64,000 bases of DNA. Origin: Polaribacter vadi (GTDB lineage: Bacteria > Bacteroidota > Bacteroidia > Flavobacteriales > Flavobacteriaceae). The DNA lies in NCBI RefSeq assembly GCF_001761365.1, contig NZ_CP017477.1, positions 1,601,001 through 1,665,000 of the forward strand, given 5' to 3'. Every line of letters starts with the position of its first letter. Positions within the stretch are counted from its first letter, which is position 1. Below, in pieces: positions 8,403 to 16,473 of the stretch. The translations under genes and the position numbers were made by a program. The notes beneath the pieces are model-generated. The model saw nothing but the letters and a program-made list of their open reading frames with translations. It was not told the DNA's origin and searched no databases.

Positions 8403-8909
8403 AATACACTAAATAATTCTTTTATATTCGCTAAACATCTTAAAACTTAAAATCTGTCATTCTGAATTTATTTCAGAATCTTAGACTACATGACATACAT
8501 ATCCTATTACCAAGACCCTGAAATAAATTCAGGGTGACAATATGATCTTATAAACATTCTTTGTTTCCCGAAGTAAATTCGGGACAGGCTACGTTTCGTT
8601 GTTCAATTGATATAATCCTAGTTGTTGCATATTTTGAATTTAATTTGGATTCTTCAATGTCAGTTCGAGTGATTTTTGATAAAAAATTGTATCGAGAACT
8701 AGTTTAAACTTTTTTAAATTTTTGAAAACTAACAACCTCTCGACTGCGCTCGAGGAGACAGGTAATTTATGCTTTTAAAAATAATTAAAAGTTTTATTTC
8801 AGCATCTCACACGACTTTACATTAATATTCTATTTCAAGACCCTGAAATAAATTCAGGGTGACAAAATAGTAGTGTAATCGTAAACTTTTATATTCAAAA
8901 ATTATTAGT
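8403..8909. repeat. Repeat-rich intergenic region, 507 bp
   Basis: No gene. At 8456-8540 a paired element starts TGTCA and ends TGACA and contains two hairpins, TTCTGAA-TTTAT-TTCAGAA and CCCTGAA-ATAAA-TTCAGGG. At about 8568-8590 is TCCCGAA-GTAAA-TTCGGGA, and at about 8659-8703 a GTTCGAGTGATT...ATCGAGAACT element. At 8731-8761 is a half-element TCTCGACTGCGCTCGA. A second CCCTGAA hairpin half-element is at about 8845-8870. These families recur across the window. Confidence 0.75.
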
Positions 8910-10070
8910 CTACTCAAAATAATTTAGTGTTGCATAGCCATTATCTTTCAAAAACTGATCTTTTTTCATCAATTTTAAATCAGATTTCATCATGTCTTTC
9001 ACCAAATCTTGTAAATCATATTGACACTCCCAACCTAATTTTTGTTTTGCTTTTGATGGGTCTCCAATTAATAAATCAACTTCTGTAGGTCTAAAATATT
9101 TTGGATCTACTGCCAAAACTTCTTGTCCGATTTCAGGTCGTTCTTCAATGCTTGTTTTTCGTTGTCCATTTTCACTTAAAGCAGCTTGATATTTCTCTTC
9201 GTTTATCTCTTTTACAAAACCTTTCTCATGAACTCCTTCTCCTTTAAATTCTAGCTCAATACCAACTTGCTCAAAACTCATTCTCACAAAATCTCTTACA
9301 GAGGTTGTGGTACCTGTTGCAATGACCCAATCTTCTGCTTCATCTGCCTGTAAAATCATCCACATCATTCTTACATAGTCTTTCGCATGTCCCCAATCAC
9401 GTTTTGCGTCTAAGTTTCCTAAATATAATTTATCTTGCAAACCTAATGCAATTCTAGACGTTGCTCTGGTAATTTTACGCGTTACAAAAGTTTCTCCTCT
9501 TAAAGGAGATTCGTGGTTGAACAAAATTCCATTACAAGCATACATACCATACGCTTCTCTGTAGTTTACAGTAATCCAAAATGCATACATTTTAGCAACT
9601 GCATAAGGAGAACGTGGGTAAAAAGGAGTTGTTTCAGATTGTGGAACTTCTTGCACTTTTCCGTATAATTCTGATGTTGATGCCTGATAAATTCTAGTTT
9701 TCTTTTCCAAACCTAATAATCGTACAGCGTCTAAAATTCTTAACGTCCCTAAACCATCTGCATTACCAGTATATTCTGGCGTTTCAAAAGAAACTGCAAC
9801 ATGGCTCATTGCTGCTAGATTATAAATTTCATCGGGTTGAATTTCTTTTATCAAACGCGTAATATTGGTACTATCAGTCATGTCCCCATAATGTAAAAAG
9901 AAATTACGATTATCTACATGAGGATCTTGATATAAATGATCGATTCTATCTGTATTAAATAAAGAGGACCTTCTTTTCATTCCATGAACTTCGTATCCCT
10001 TTTTGAGTAAAAACTCACTTAAATACGCGCCATCTTGTCCTGTTACTCCTGTTATAAATGCTACTTTCAT
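8910..10070 (-). CDS. gmd: GDP-mannose 4,6-dehydratase
   Basis: Converts GDP-mannose to GDP-4-keto-6-deoxymannose, the first step to GDP-L-fucose. A 386-aa extended SDR. The NADP-binding motif [12 protein letters not shown] is at residues 8-19. The catalytic triad region STSELYG is at 131-137, and YxxxK is at Y156-K160 within [23 protein letters not shown], the nucleotide-sugar binding segment, is present, and length is normal. The next step (fcl) lies upstream on the same strand, separated by a four-helix-bundle gene and two word-like repeats, which is unusual spacing for an operon. Role: sugar donor for surface polysaccharide. Confidence 0.96.
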   Translation of the reverse strand: MKVAFITGVTGQDGAYLSEFLLKKGYEVHGMKRRSSLFNTDRIDHLYQDPHVDNRNFFLHYGDMTDSTNITRLIKEIQPDEIYNLAAMSHVAVSFETPEYTGNADGLGTLRILDAVRLLGLEKKTRIYQASTSELYGKVQEVPQSETTPFYPRSPYAVAKMYAFWITVNYREAYGMYACNGILFNHESPLRGETFVTRKITRATSRIALGLQDKLYLGNLDAKRDWGHAKDYVRMMWMILQADEAEDWVIATGTTTSVRDFVRMSFEQVGIELEFKGEGVHEKGFVKEINEEKYQAALSENGQRKTSIEERPEIGQEVLAVDPKYFRPTEVDLLIGDPSKAKQKLGWECQYDLQDLVKDMMKSDLKLMKKDQFLKDNGYATLNYFE

Positions 10071-10165
10071 TTTTGTTTTCTTTGTTCGTTGTTGGTTGGT
10101 CGTTGATCGTTGTTTGTTGTTCGTTGTTCGTTGTTCGAAACAATAAAAAACAATAAACTATATAT
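10071..10165. repeat. Word-like repeat (TTCGTTGTTCG type)
   Basis: A run of GTTCGTTGTTGG, TCGTTGATCG and GTTCGTTGTTCG immediately upstream of the gmd start codon, on the side where its leader and promoter would be if gmd is transcribed separately. Same vocabulary as 1150-1345. Confidence 0.75.
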
Positions 10166-10510
10166 CTATTTCAGTGATTTTATCAATTTATATAACATCA
10201 TTTTGATTCTTGTACATAAAATATTTAATTCATGATACTCTTCAATAGAGATATAATTTAAATCTTTCGCTAAAAATAATTGATAATTCGCTTCCTCTAA
10301 AGATCCTTTTGCAATATATAAAAACTGAATAAATTCTTTTTTATATTGTCTTCCTTGACCTTCTATTATATTTGTTGGCACACTACTGACACTTCTTCTC
10401 AATTGACTCGTTAAACCATACATTTCTAAAGAGGGAAACTTTTTAGAAATCGTATATACTTTCAAAGTTAATTGATGGGCTAATTTCCATACTTCAAGAT
10501 TATTTTCCAT
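10166..10510 (-). CDS. Four-helix-bundle protein (IVP family)
   Basis: A 114-aa protein of the four-helix-bundle family first noted in 23S rRNA intervening sequences and common as single genes in Bacteroidota; molecular function unknown. Recognisable features are the N-terminal WKLAHQLTLKVYTISKKFP, then the conserved SQLRRSVSSVPTNIIEGQGR core (about 35-54), the KGSLEEANYQL helix, and a final ARG/LYS-rich helix. It is inserted between gmd and fcl and has word-like repeats on both sides. That suggests an insertion into a formerly continuous gmd-fcl pair; such genes are frequent among polysaccharide genes in this phylum. Confidence 0.88.
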   Translation of the reverse strand: MENNLEVWKLAHQLTLKVYTISKKFPSLEMYGLTSQLRRSVSSVPTNIIEGQGRQYKKEFIQFLYIAKGSLEEANYQLFLAKDLNYISIEEYHELNILCTRIKMMLYKLIKSLK

Positions 10511-10602
10511 ATTTTTTATTCGTTGTTCGCTGTTCGTTGTTGGTTAGTCGCTAGGCGAAAAACGGAAATCGAAAAACGATGGACGACAAGCGAACAGCTT
10601 CA
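10511..10602. repeat. Word-like repeat (TTCGTTGTTCG type)
   Basis: ATTCGTTGTTCGCTGTTCGTTGTTGG followed by complementary-leaning GCGAAAAACGGAAATCGAAAAACGATGGACGA. It fills the whole gap between fcl and the four-helix-bundle gene, starting next to that gene's ATG. Confidence 0.75.
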
Positions 10603-11550
10603 TCACATTTTCACCTCCTTAATATGATCAATATTCTCCAAAAACCATTGATATGTTTTTTCAATTCCTGTTGCTAATTCAGTTTTATAATGCCAACCTA
10701 AATTTTTCATTTTTGAAACATCCATTAATTTTCTTGGTGTCCCATCTGGTTTTGTAGCATCCCAAACAATTTCTCCTTGATGTCCTACTACTTTTTGAAT
10801 GGTTTCTGCCAACTCTTTAATAGTGATATCTTTTCCTGTACCTACATTATATAAATACTCTGGTAAGGAATTCTCTAAAGCAAAAACAACGGCTTCTGCC
10901 ATGTCATCTACAAATAAAAACTCTCTCATAGGGGTTCCACTTCCCCATAATTTTACTGGCTTATTATTTATTTTAGCTTCATGAAATTTACGCAACATTG
11001 CTGGTAAAACATGGGATGTTTTCAAATCAAAATTATCAAAATAACCATATAAATTGGTAGGCATTAAGCTTACATACTCTTTTTGAAACTGATTCCTAAT
11101 AGCTTGACAGCTTTTAACCCCTGTTATTTTTGCAATCGCATACCACTCATTGGTAGGCTCTAAAGTATCTGTTAATAAATACTCTTCTTTTAAAGGTTGT
11201 GGTGCAAACTTCGGATAAATACAAGAACTTCCTAAAAAAATAAATTTTTCAACATGAGTTTTTAAAGAAGTATCGATCAAATTGTTTTGAATCTGCATGT
11301 TTTCCATTAAAAACTGATATGGAAAATCATTATTCGCTAAAATACCTCCAACTCTTGCAGCTGCATCAATGACAATGGTAGGTTTTTCTTTTTCAAAAAA
11401 ATCTAGAACTTGTTGTTGATTTCTTAAATCTAAGTCTTTGCTACTCTCTCCAATTAAATTGGAGTATCCTTTTTTTTCTAAAGTTCTCCAAATTGCAGCA
11501 CCAACCATACCTCTATGACCTGCAATGTATATTTTTGTGCTTTTATTCAC
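10603..11550 (-). CDS. fcl: GDP-L-fucose synthase
   Basis: Epimerises and reduces GDP-4-keto-6-deoxymannose to GDP-L-fucose, the step after Gmd. A 315-aa extended SDR. NADP motif GHRGMVG is at residues 11-17, the active-site serine segment SSCIYP at 108-113, and YAIAK (Y137, K141) is the catalytic pair. The family motif NLYGYFDNFD is also present. Length is typical. It forms the GDP-fucose pathway with gmd downstream on the same strand; ugd lies upstream. Probably cytoplasmic, supplying fucose for capsule, EPS or LPS. Confidence 0.96.
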   Translation of the reverse strand: MNKSTKIYIAGHRGMVGAAIWRTLEKKGYSNLIGESSKDLDLRNQQQVLDFFEKEKPTIVIDAAARVGGILANNDFPYQFLMENMQIQNNLIDTSLKTHVEKFIFLGSSCIYPKFAPQPLKEEYLLTDTLEPTNEWYAIAKITGVKSCQAIRNQFQKEYVSLMPTNLYGYFDNFDLKTSHVLPAMLRKFHEAKINNKPVKLWGSGTPMREFLFVDDMAEAVVFALENSLPEYLYNVGTGKDITIKELAETIQKVVGHQGEIVWDATKPDGTPRKLMDVSKMKNLGWHYKTELATGIEKTYQWFLENIDHIKEVKM

Positions 11551-11643
11551 GTGGTTCGATTTTCATTATTTGATGTTCGTTGCTCGACTTTCGTTTTTCG
11601 TTGTTCGTTGTTCGATTAACGGCTGACGATAAACGAAGTTCGG
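11551..11643. repeat. Word-like repeat (TTCGTTGTTCG type)
   Basis: GATGTTCGTTGCTCGACTTTCGTTTTTCG and GTTGTTCGATTAACGGCTGACGATAAACGA fill the gap between fcl and ugd. The first half is TTCG-rich, the second ACGA-rich, as in the other copies. Confidence 0.75.
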
Positions 11644-12963
11644 TTATTTTCCTATTTGATAATATTCAAATCCTTTTTCTTGAAGATGAAATACATTGTA
11701 CTGATTTCTGCCATCAAAAATGATTGGCGAATTCAATTTGAGTTTTATTTCTTCGAAATCAGGTGAACGAAATTCTTTCCATTCCGTCATTAAAATCAAC
11801 GCATCTGCATTGTCTAAAACCTGATATTTAGCATCGAAATAGGTGATGTTTTTTAACTCTTTTAAATAAAATTGTTTGGCAGTTTCAATAGCTTTAGGAT
11901 CATAGACATTAATCTTTGCCCCTTTCTCTAACAATGCTTTAATCACATAAATAGAAGGTGCTTCACGAACATCATCTGTACCTGGTTTAAATGACAACCC
12001 CCACATTGCAAATGTTTTCCCACTTAAATCGGCTCCAAATCGATGGATAATTTTATCGAAAATGATTAGTTTTTGAGCATCATTAACAGCTTCCACTGAA
12101 GCAATTAATTTTGCTGTGTAACCATGACTTTCTGCAATTCTATGAAGTGCTTTTACATCCTTTGGAAAACAAGAACCACCATAACCTGCTCCTGGATAAA
12201 TAAAGTTATAGCCGATTCTACTGTCTGAACCAATACCTATTCTTACTTTATTAGCATCTGCTCCCACTTTTTCACAAATATTAGCAATTTCATTGATAAA
12301 AGAAATCTTAGTCGCCAACATTGCATTGGCAGCATATTTGGTCATTTCTGCAGAACGAATATCCATCCTTATAAAACGATCATGAGTTCTAAAAAAAGGA
12401 GAATATAATTGCTCCATTTTTTGAAAAGCGATTTCAGAATCCGCTCCAATAACCACTCTATCTGGTTTCATAAAATCGGAAATAGCAGCCCCTTCTTTCA
12501 AAAATTCGGGATTAGAAACTACGTGAAATTTCACTTGAATTTTTCTAGCATCTAATTCTTTCTGAATAATTTCTTTAACTTTATCTGCTGTACCAATAGG
12601 CACTGTAGATTTATTTACAATAATGGTTTCCTTGGTAATAACCTGCCCAATATCTTTGGCTGCTTGATAAAAGTATTGCAACTCAACCTCATTATCATCT
12701 TTTGTAGGAGTACCAACAGCAATAAAGATAATTTCTGTCTTTGCAATAAATTCTTTTAAATTGGAGCTAAAAAATAATGTTTTGTGTAGGTTTTTTGTAA
12801 CCAACCCCTCTAAACCAGGTTCAAAAATGGGAATTATTCCTTGCTTTAAGTTCTTGATTTTATCAACATCAATATCTACACAGGTAACTTTATTACCCAT
12901 TTCTGCAAAACATGTTCCTGCTGTTAAGCCTACATAGCCAGTTCCTATTACAGTGATATTCAA
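11644..12963 (-). CDS. ugd: UDP-glucose 6-dehydrogenase
   Basis: NAD-dependent four-electron oxidation of UDP-glucose to UDP-glucuronate (a related UDP-sugar cannot be excluded). 439 aa in three domains: N-terminal Rossmann (VIGTGYVGLTAG, residues 5-16), a central domain with NPEFLKEGAA (151-160), and the catalytic GAGYGGSCFPKD with Cys265. The C-terminal UDP-binding domain has WGLSFKPGTDDVREAPS. Full length. It supplies a uronic acid precursor and sits between fcl and the two nucleotidyltransferases. Combined with the WlbA-like gene at the left edge, it suggests a uronic-acid-containing surface glycan. Confidence 0.94.
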   Translation of the reverse strand: MNITVIGTGYVGLTAGTCFAEMGNKVTCVDIDVDKIKNLKQGIIPIFEPGLEGLVTKNLHKTLFFSSNLKEFIAKTEIIFIAVGTPTKDDNEVELQYFYQAAKDIGQVITKETIIVNKSTVPIGTADKVKEIIQKELDARKIQVKFHVVSNPEFLKEGAAISDFMKPDRVVIGADSEIAFQKMEQLYSPFFRTHDRFIRMDIRSAEMTKYAANAMLATKISFINEIANICEKVGADANKVRIGIGSDSRIGYNFIYPGAGYGGSCFPKDVKALHRIAESHGYTAKLIASVEAVNDAQKLIIFDKIIHRFGADLSGKTFAMWGLSFKPGTDDVREAPSIYVIKALLEKGAKINVYDPKAIETAKQFYLKELKNITYFDAKYQVLDNADALILMTEWKEFRSPDFEEIKLKLNSPIIFDGRNQYNVFHLQEKGFEYYQIGK

Positions 12964-13220
12964 TCTTATTTATTTTGTTTCGTTGTTCGATTTTCGTTGT
13001 TGGTTGTTCGTTTGACGATGGTCGAGAAACATTCTGTCCATCCCTAAATAAAGTTGTACGTTGTTCGAGTTTCGTGTTACGTTCTTTGTGAAATGCCAAA
13101 AAATGGACGAGAAACGATGTTAGTTCTTCACTCTTCCAGCCTTAAACCTCAAACTTCACGCCTCACGTTTCAAACTTCATTCTTCGTGTTTCGCTGTTCG
13201 AGAAACGAAAAACGATACAC
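12964..13220. repeat. Long word-like repeat region
   Basis: 257 bp of TTTCGTTGTTCG, GTTGGTTGTTCG and GAGAAACGAAAAACG words. In the middle is a second kind of run (CTTCACTC, CCTCAAACTTCACGCCTCACG, TTTCAAACTTCATTCTTCG). Open frames crossing it are artefacts of the repeat. It fills the gap between ugd and the cytidylyltransferase-like gene. Confidence 0.7.
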
Positions 13221-13652
13221 CTATTTATCTTTTGTTTTTAAATTTTCTTTTTCTTGCACTTCTTTTCTCAATCCACTGCTAGAAAAGCGATGTTCTCTTT
13301 TATTGAAGTACAAATCAATTCCTTTTTCCTCACAATATTTTCTTCCTGAAAACTGCTTACTTGCGTATTCTTCTCCAATAATTCTTACATCAATTTTAAA
13401 AGAACGCAATATATCTTCTAAATCTTGTTCGGTTGCATAAGGCACAATTTCATCTACAAACCTACAGCCTTTTAATTGAATATATCTTTCCACTACAGAT
13501 TGCACTGGTCTATTTTTTTCTGGTCGGTCTAATGTTGGATCTGTTTGCAAACCACAAATTAAATAATCACACTGACGTTTTGCATCTTCTAACATGGTGA
13601 TATGACCTGCATGCAACAAATCAAAAGCACTAAAAGTAATTCCTATTTTCAT
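13221..13652 (-). CDS. Cytidylyltransferase-like protein (TagD type)
   Basis: A 143-aa nucleotidyltransferase of the cytidylyltransferase/adenylyltransferase superfamily, most like glycerol-3-phosphate cytidylyltransferases (TagD). It has the HxGH nucleotide-binding motif at H14-A-G-H17 and a C-terminal SSSGLRKEV in the place of the usual (R/S)TTxIR signature. RPVQSVVERYIQL corresponds to the segment that follows the substrate loop. It probably activates a small phosphorylated alcohol or acid with CTP for a surface polymer; the substrate cannot be told. Its start codon is four bases after the stop of a second enzyme of the same superfamily, so the two are likely co-transcribed. Confidence 0.83.
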   Translation of the reverse strand: MKIGITFSAFDLLHAGHITMLEDAKRQCDYLICGLQTDPTLDRPEKNRPVQSVVERYIQLKGCRFVDEIVPYATEQDLEDILRSFKIDVRIIGEEYASKQFSGRKYCEEKGIDLYFNKREHRFSSSGLRKEVQEKENLKTKDK

Positions 13653-13655
13653 ATT

Positions 13656-14081
13656 TTATTTTTTTCCTAATAACCAAGATGATGATTGTATTTTATCTCC
13701 TAATCCATCAATCAATTGAATATTCAATTCCTTACAAATTGGAGCTTCTGGGATGGAATTATTATTTTGATCTCCACCATTTGCAAAGCCAAAATCATAT
13801 TCATTTCTGTATGTTTTAACAAGACTTCGAATCGATTCACAAACAGTTCTATCTGTATCTATGGATATGATTGCCTTATCTACGGCTTTTATATTCTGAA
13901 CAATAAATAAGCGTTCATCTTCTTTCTGAAATTCTTTAGAACCTTTTAATGCTCTTTGTAAATCGCTATTTACAATTACAAATAACTCATCCGCTAAAGA
14001 TCTTGCATTATTAAAATACTCTAAATGTCCTTTGTGAATTGGATTAAAATATCCTGAAACTATGATTGCTTTTTTCTTCAT
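13656..14081 (-). CDS. Nucleotidyltransferase-like protein (HldE C-domain type)
   Basis: A 141-aa protein with the HxGH motif at H16-K-G-H19, following the strand AIIVSGYFNPI, and a helical insert typical of sugar-phosphate/lipid-head nucleotidyltransferases such as the RfaE/HldE C-terminal domain. The usual C-terminal signature is replaced by IQSSSWLLG, so substrate and activity are uncertain. It is the first gene of a pair with the TagD-like gene (four-base spacing). The arrangement of two different small nucleotidyltransferases is unlike a simple CDP-glycerol pathway and may serve an unusual surface sugar or alditol. Confidence 0.72.
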   Translation of the reverse strand: MKKKAIIVSGYFNPIHKGHLEYFNNARSLADELFVIVNSDLQRALKGSKEFQKEDERLFIVQNIKAVDKAIISIDTDRTVCESIRSLVKTYRNEYDFGFANGGDQNNNSIPEAPICKELNIQLIDGLGDKIQSSSWLLGKK

Positions 14082-14275
14082 CTTCCTTCATTTTTTTGTT
14101 CTTCAAATATAATTTTAATTATCTAAAAATGGAATTTTGAATGCAAAAATTTAGCTATTTCCCAGTTTATGATGATAGAAACATATTAAAACACTCAAAA
14201 ATAAAAAAACTTTTATCGGCTAAAAAAACATCTAATATTAACTAATAAAAGTATTTTATTTAAATTAAATTAGAA

Positions 14276-15109
14276 TTATTTGGTTAAAGAAAACTTATAA
14301 ATAATAGTTCCTGTTTGACTTACGGGTGCTTTATCATCTGGATTCCAAGTTGTATTTAAAGCAGCTTCTTTTGCTGGATCTAATAAACACTTAGCCGTAT
14401 TTGTAGAACCTTTTACCCCAGGAATTGCACTGATTACTTTGCCGTTTTTATCAACCGTAATTTTAACAACAACAGTTCCTTCTTCTTGACAATCTGGTTG
14501 TTTTATGGGTTTTAGCAATGCTTTTCTTCCTGCTAATTTATAATTTCCACCTGAACCACCTCCTGTATTTCCATAATATTTATTAGACTTTGGATCTCCA
14601 TTTTCAGTTCCTTTTACACCTTCCTGTGTGTCATCTCCTTCTCCTTTTGGATTTCCATCGGATGCATTTCCATTCAATAAACTATTTAAAGCATCTGTGG
14701 TTTCTTTAGATGGTTTTGGCTTTGGAACTACTTTTGGTATTTCTTTTTTTACAACTTCTTTTACAGGTTTCTTTTTTACTTCTTTTACTTTTTCGACTAC
14801 AGGAACTTCTTCAGCAGTTTCGGCTGTAATAATTTCTTCCTTAATAATTTCTTTCGGAGTTTCTTTTACTTCTTCAACAGCTTCTTGCTCTTGTTCTACA
14901 ACTTTAGCAGTGGGTGCTTTCTTAGTATTTTCAACAGGCTCTCCACTACCAACGTTCGCATCTCCAAAATTAATTGCCAAACCATATTCTTCTGGTGGAT
15001 CTAAATACTGCATCCCATAATTAAAAATCACAAACAACAAAAGCAACAAAATAACGGCTGTTATTGCTGCTGATTTACGTTTATGTTTAGTTTCTAATAT
15101 TGGCATCAT
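14276..15109 (-). CDS. tonB: Energy transducer TonB
   Basis: Inner-membrane anchored protein that carries proton-motive energy from ExbB-ExbD to outer-membrane TonB-dependent receptors. 277 aa. A cytoplasmic start is followed by one membrane helix (about 14-33) and a long periplasmic linker rich in K, E, P and V (about 65-140). A Gly/Asn-rich stretch follows, then a C-terminal TonB domain (about 195-277; TVVVKITVDKNGKVISA... to IIYKFSLTK). Two cysteines (about C208 and C241) lie in the C-terminal domain, as often in flavobacterial TonB. It is the third gene of exbB-exbD-tonB, with a hairpin in the gap before it. Confidence 0.93.
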   Translation of the reverse strand: MMPILETKHKRKSAAITAVILLLLLFVIFNYGMQYLDPPEEYGLAINFGDANVGSGEPVENTKKAPTAKVVEQEQEAVEEVKETPKEIIKEEIITAETAEEVPVVEKVKEVKKKPVKEVVKKEIPKVVPKPKPSKETTDALNSLLNGNASDGNPKGEGDDTQEGVKGTENGDPKSNKYYGNTGGGSGGNYKLAGRKALLKPIKQPDCQEEGTVVVKITVDKNGKVISAIPGVKGSTNTAKCLLDPAKEAALNTTWNPDDKAPVSQTGTIIYKFSLTK

Positions 15110-15114
15110 ATAAA

Positions 15115-15150
15115 ATACCTACAAGGTTTTTAAAACCTTGCAGGATGAAT
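15115..15150. repeat. Intra-operon hairpin between exbD and tonB
   Basis: CCTACAAGGTTTT pairs with AAAACCTTGCAGG (one mismatch) in the 44-bp gap between exbD and tonB. The core AGGTTTTTAAAACCT is shared with the strong terminator at 45751-45788, but no T-run follows on the minus strand. It could tune exbD/tonB ratios or mRNA stability. Confidence 0.6.
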
Positions 15151-15153
15151 TAT

Positions 15154-15546
15154 TTATTTAGCATTGACAGCTAAAATCATTTTTAATTTATTCTTATTGG
15201 CAATGTCAATTACTTGCATCACATTTTTATAAGGTACATCTTTATCACCTCTAATAATAATGGTTTTCTTTTTATCTGCCCCCACATTTCTTAAAATTTC
15301 ACTTTCTAGATTTGCTGAACTTACTTGTGTTTTATCAATATAAAAAATAGACTCGTTTGTTATTGAAACTGCCACAGATTTACTGTTTTCAGTTTTTCCT
15401 CCAGCTTTTGGCAACAAAACATCAATAGCACTTACAGTTACTAAAGTTGATGTAAGCATAAAAAATATCAACAATAAAAAAACAATATCTGTCATGGACG
15501 ACATATTGAATGTAGGGTCTACTTTATTTCTTCCTTTTAAATTCAT
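15154..15546 (-). CDS. exbD: ExbD/TolR biopolymer transporter
   Basis: A 130-aa inner-membrane component of the proton-driven Ton motor. It has a short cytoplasmic N-terminus, then one membrane helix (about 17-40) with the essential aspartate in the MTDIVFLLLIFFML segment (D20), and a periplasmic domain ending VIDIANKNKLKMILAVNAK. Length and layout match ExbD/TolR. It is the middle gene of an exbB-exbD-tonB operon on the minus strand. Confidence 0.94.
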   Translation of the reverse strand: MNLKGRNKVDPTFNMSSMTDIVFLLLIFFMLTSTLVTVSAIDVLLPKAGGKTENSKSVAVSITNESIFYIDKTQVSSANLESEILRNVGADKKKTIIIRGDKDVPYKNVMQVIDIANKNKLKMILAVNAK

Positions 15547-15635
15547 ACTAAAAATTCAAAGTTCTGGGTTTAAAATTCAAAGTTTAAAATTAGGCTTGGA
15601 AACCTTGAGTTTTGAACTTTAAATATTGAACTAAT

Positions 15636-16325
15636 TTACACTGGCTCGTTTAACAAATCTAAAAACTCAACGGATTTTGCCTCCATTTGATACACCACTT
15701 TATCCGTTCTTACCACCAAATGATTATAAGTTATATAGGCAATAATACCCACAATTAAACCAGCAACTGTAGTTGTCATGGCTGTATACAAACCATCTGA
15801 AAGCATTTTTATATCTATTTGACCTCCAGCATTTGCTATTTCATGAATAGCCACAATCATTCCGATTACAGTTCCTAAAAAACCAATCATGGGTGCAGCT
15901 CCTGCAATTGTTGCTAAAACAGAAACATTTTTTTCAAGCTGATACACTTCTAACTTTCCTGCTGTTTCAATAGCTGTATTGATATCTTCTAAAGGTTTCC
16001 CAATTCTTGATATTCCTTTTCCAATTAAACGTGCGGTAGGTGTATTTTTACTTTTACATAAAGCATTTGCAGCATCTAGTTTCCCATTTGTTACAAAGTC
16101 TTTAATTTGATTCATAAAGTTTACATCAATTTTAGAGGCGGCTTTAATGGCAAAAAATCGTTCAAAATAAATATACAAACCAACCGCTAAAAGCACAAAT
16201 AGGATTCCTATAATTATTTGTCCTCCTAAACCACCATCCATAATTAAATTATAGACCGATAATGTTTTCTCTTCTTGAATAGCTTCTTCTAACAACTCCG
16301 TGTTTTCTTGAAAAAATGATATCAT
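15636..16325 (-). CDS. exbB: MotA/TolQ/ExbB proton channel protein
   Basis: A 229-aa ExbB-family subunit that with ExbD forms the proton channel powering TonB. It has an N-terminal periplasmic stretch, a first membrane helix (about 34-53), a cytoplasmic loop, and two C-terminal helices (SVLATIAGAAPMIGFLGTVIGMI about 134-156, and TTTVAGLIVGIIAYITYN about 184-201). The GFLGTV and TTTVAGL segments are the family signatures. First gene of the exbB-exbD-tonB operon. The 90-bp gap before exbD holds AAAATTCAAAGTTC-type word repeats. Confidence 0.94.
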   Translation of the reverse strand: MISFFQENTELLEEAIQEEKTLSVYNLIMDGGLGGQIIIGILFVLLAVGLYIYFERFFAIKAASKIDVNFMNQIKDFVTNGKLDAANALCKSKNTPTARLIGKGISRIGKPLEDINTAIETAGKLEVYQLEKNVSVLATIAGAAPMIGFLGTVIGMIVAIHEIANAGGQIDIKMLSDGLYTAMTTTVAGLIVGIIAYITYNHLVVRTDKVVYQMEAKSVEFLDLLNEPV

Positions 16326-16411
16326 TCAACTATTTTTTTAAATTCTATATTATAAACGTGTATTCTCTTTTTAAATTGTTTCAATACACAAAAAATCAAT
16401 TTACTTGTATC

Positions 16412-16453
16412 AAAAAAAATGCCATTCTGTACGATAACAAAATGACATTTTTT
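16412..16453 (-). terminator. Terminator downstream of nhaD
   Basis: AAAAAAATGCCATT on the plus strand pairs with AATGACATTTTTTT. The minus-strand reading ends in a T-run. It lies just after the nhaD stop. Confidence 0.65.
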
Positions 16454-16473
16454 TATATTTCAATTTTTCTGAT

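Noticed and set aside
13054..13440. Long plus-strand frame over the nucleotidyltransferase gene
   Set aside because: It is antisense to a clear HxGH protein and starts in word-like repeat DNA.
16412..16453. Riboswitch upstream of exbB or nhaD
   Set aside because: Only a simple terminator-like hairpin was found; no conserved aptamer fold was recognised.
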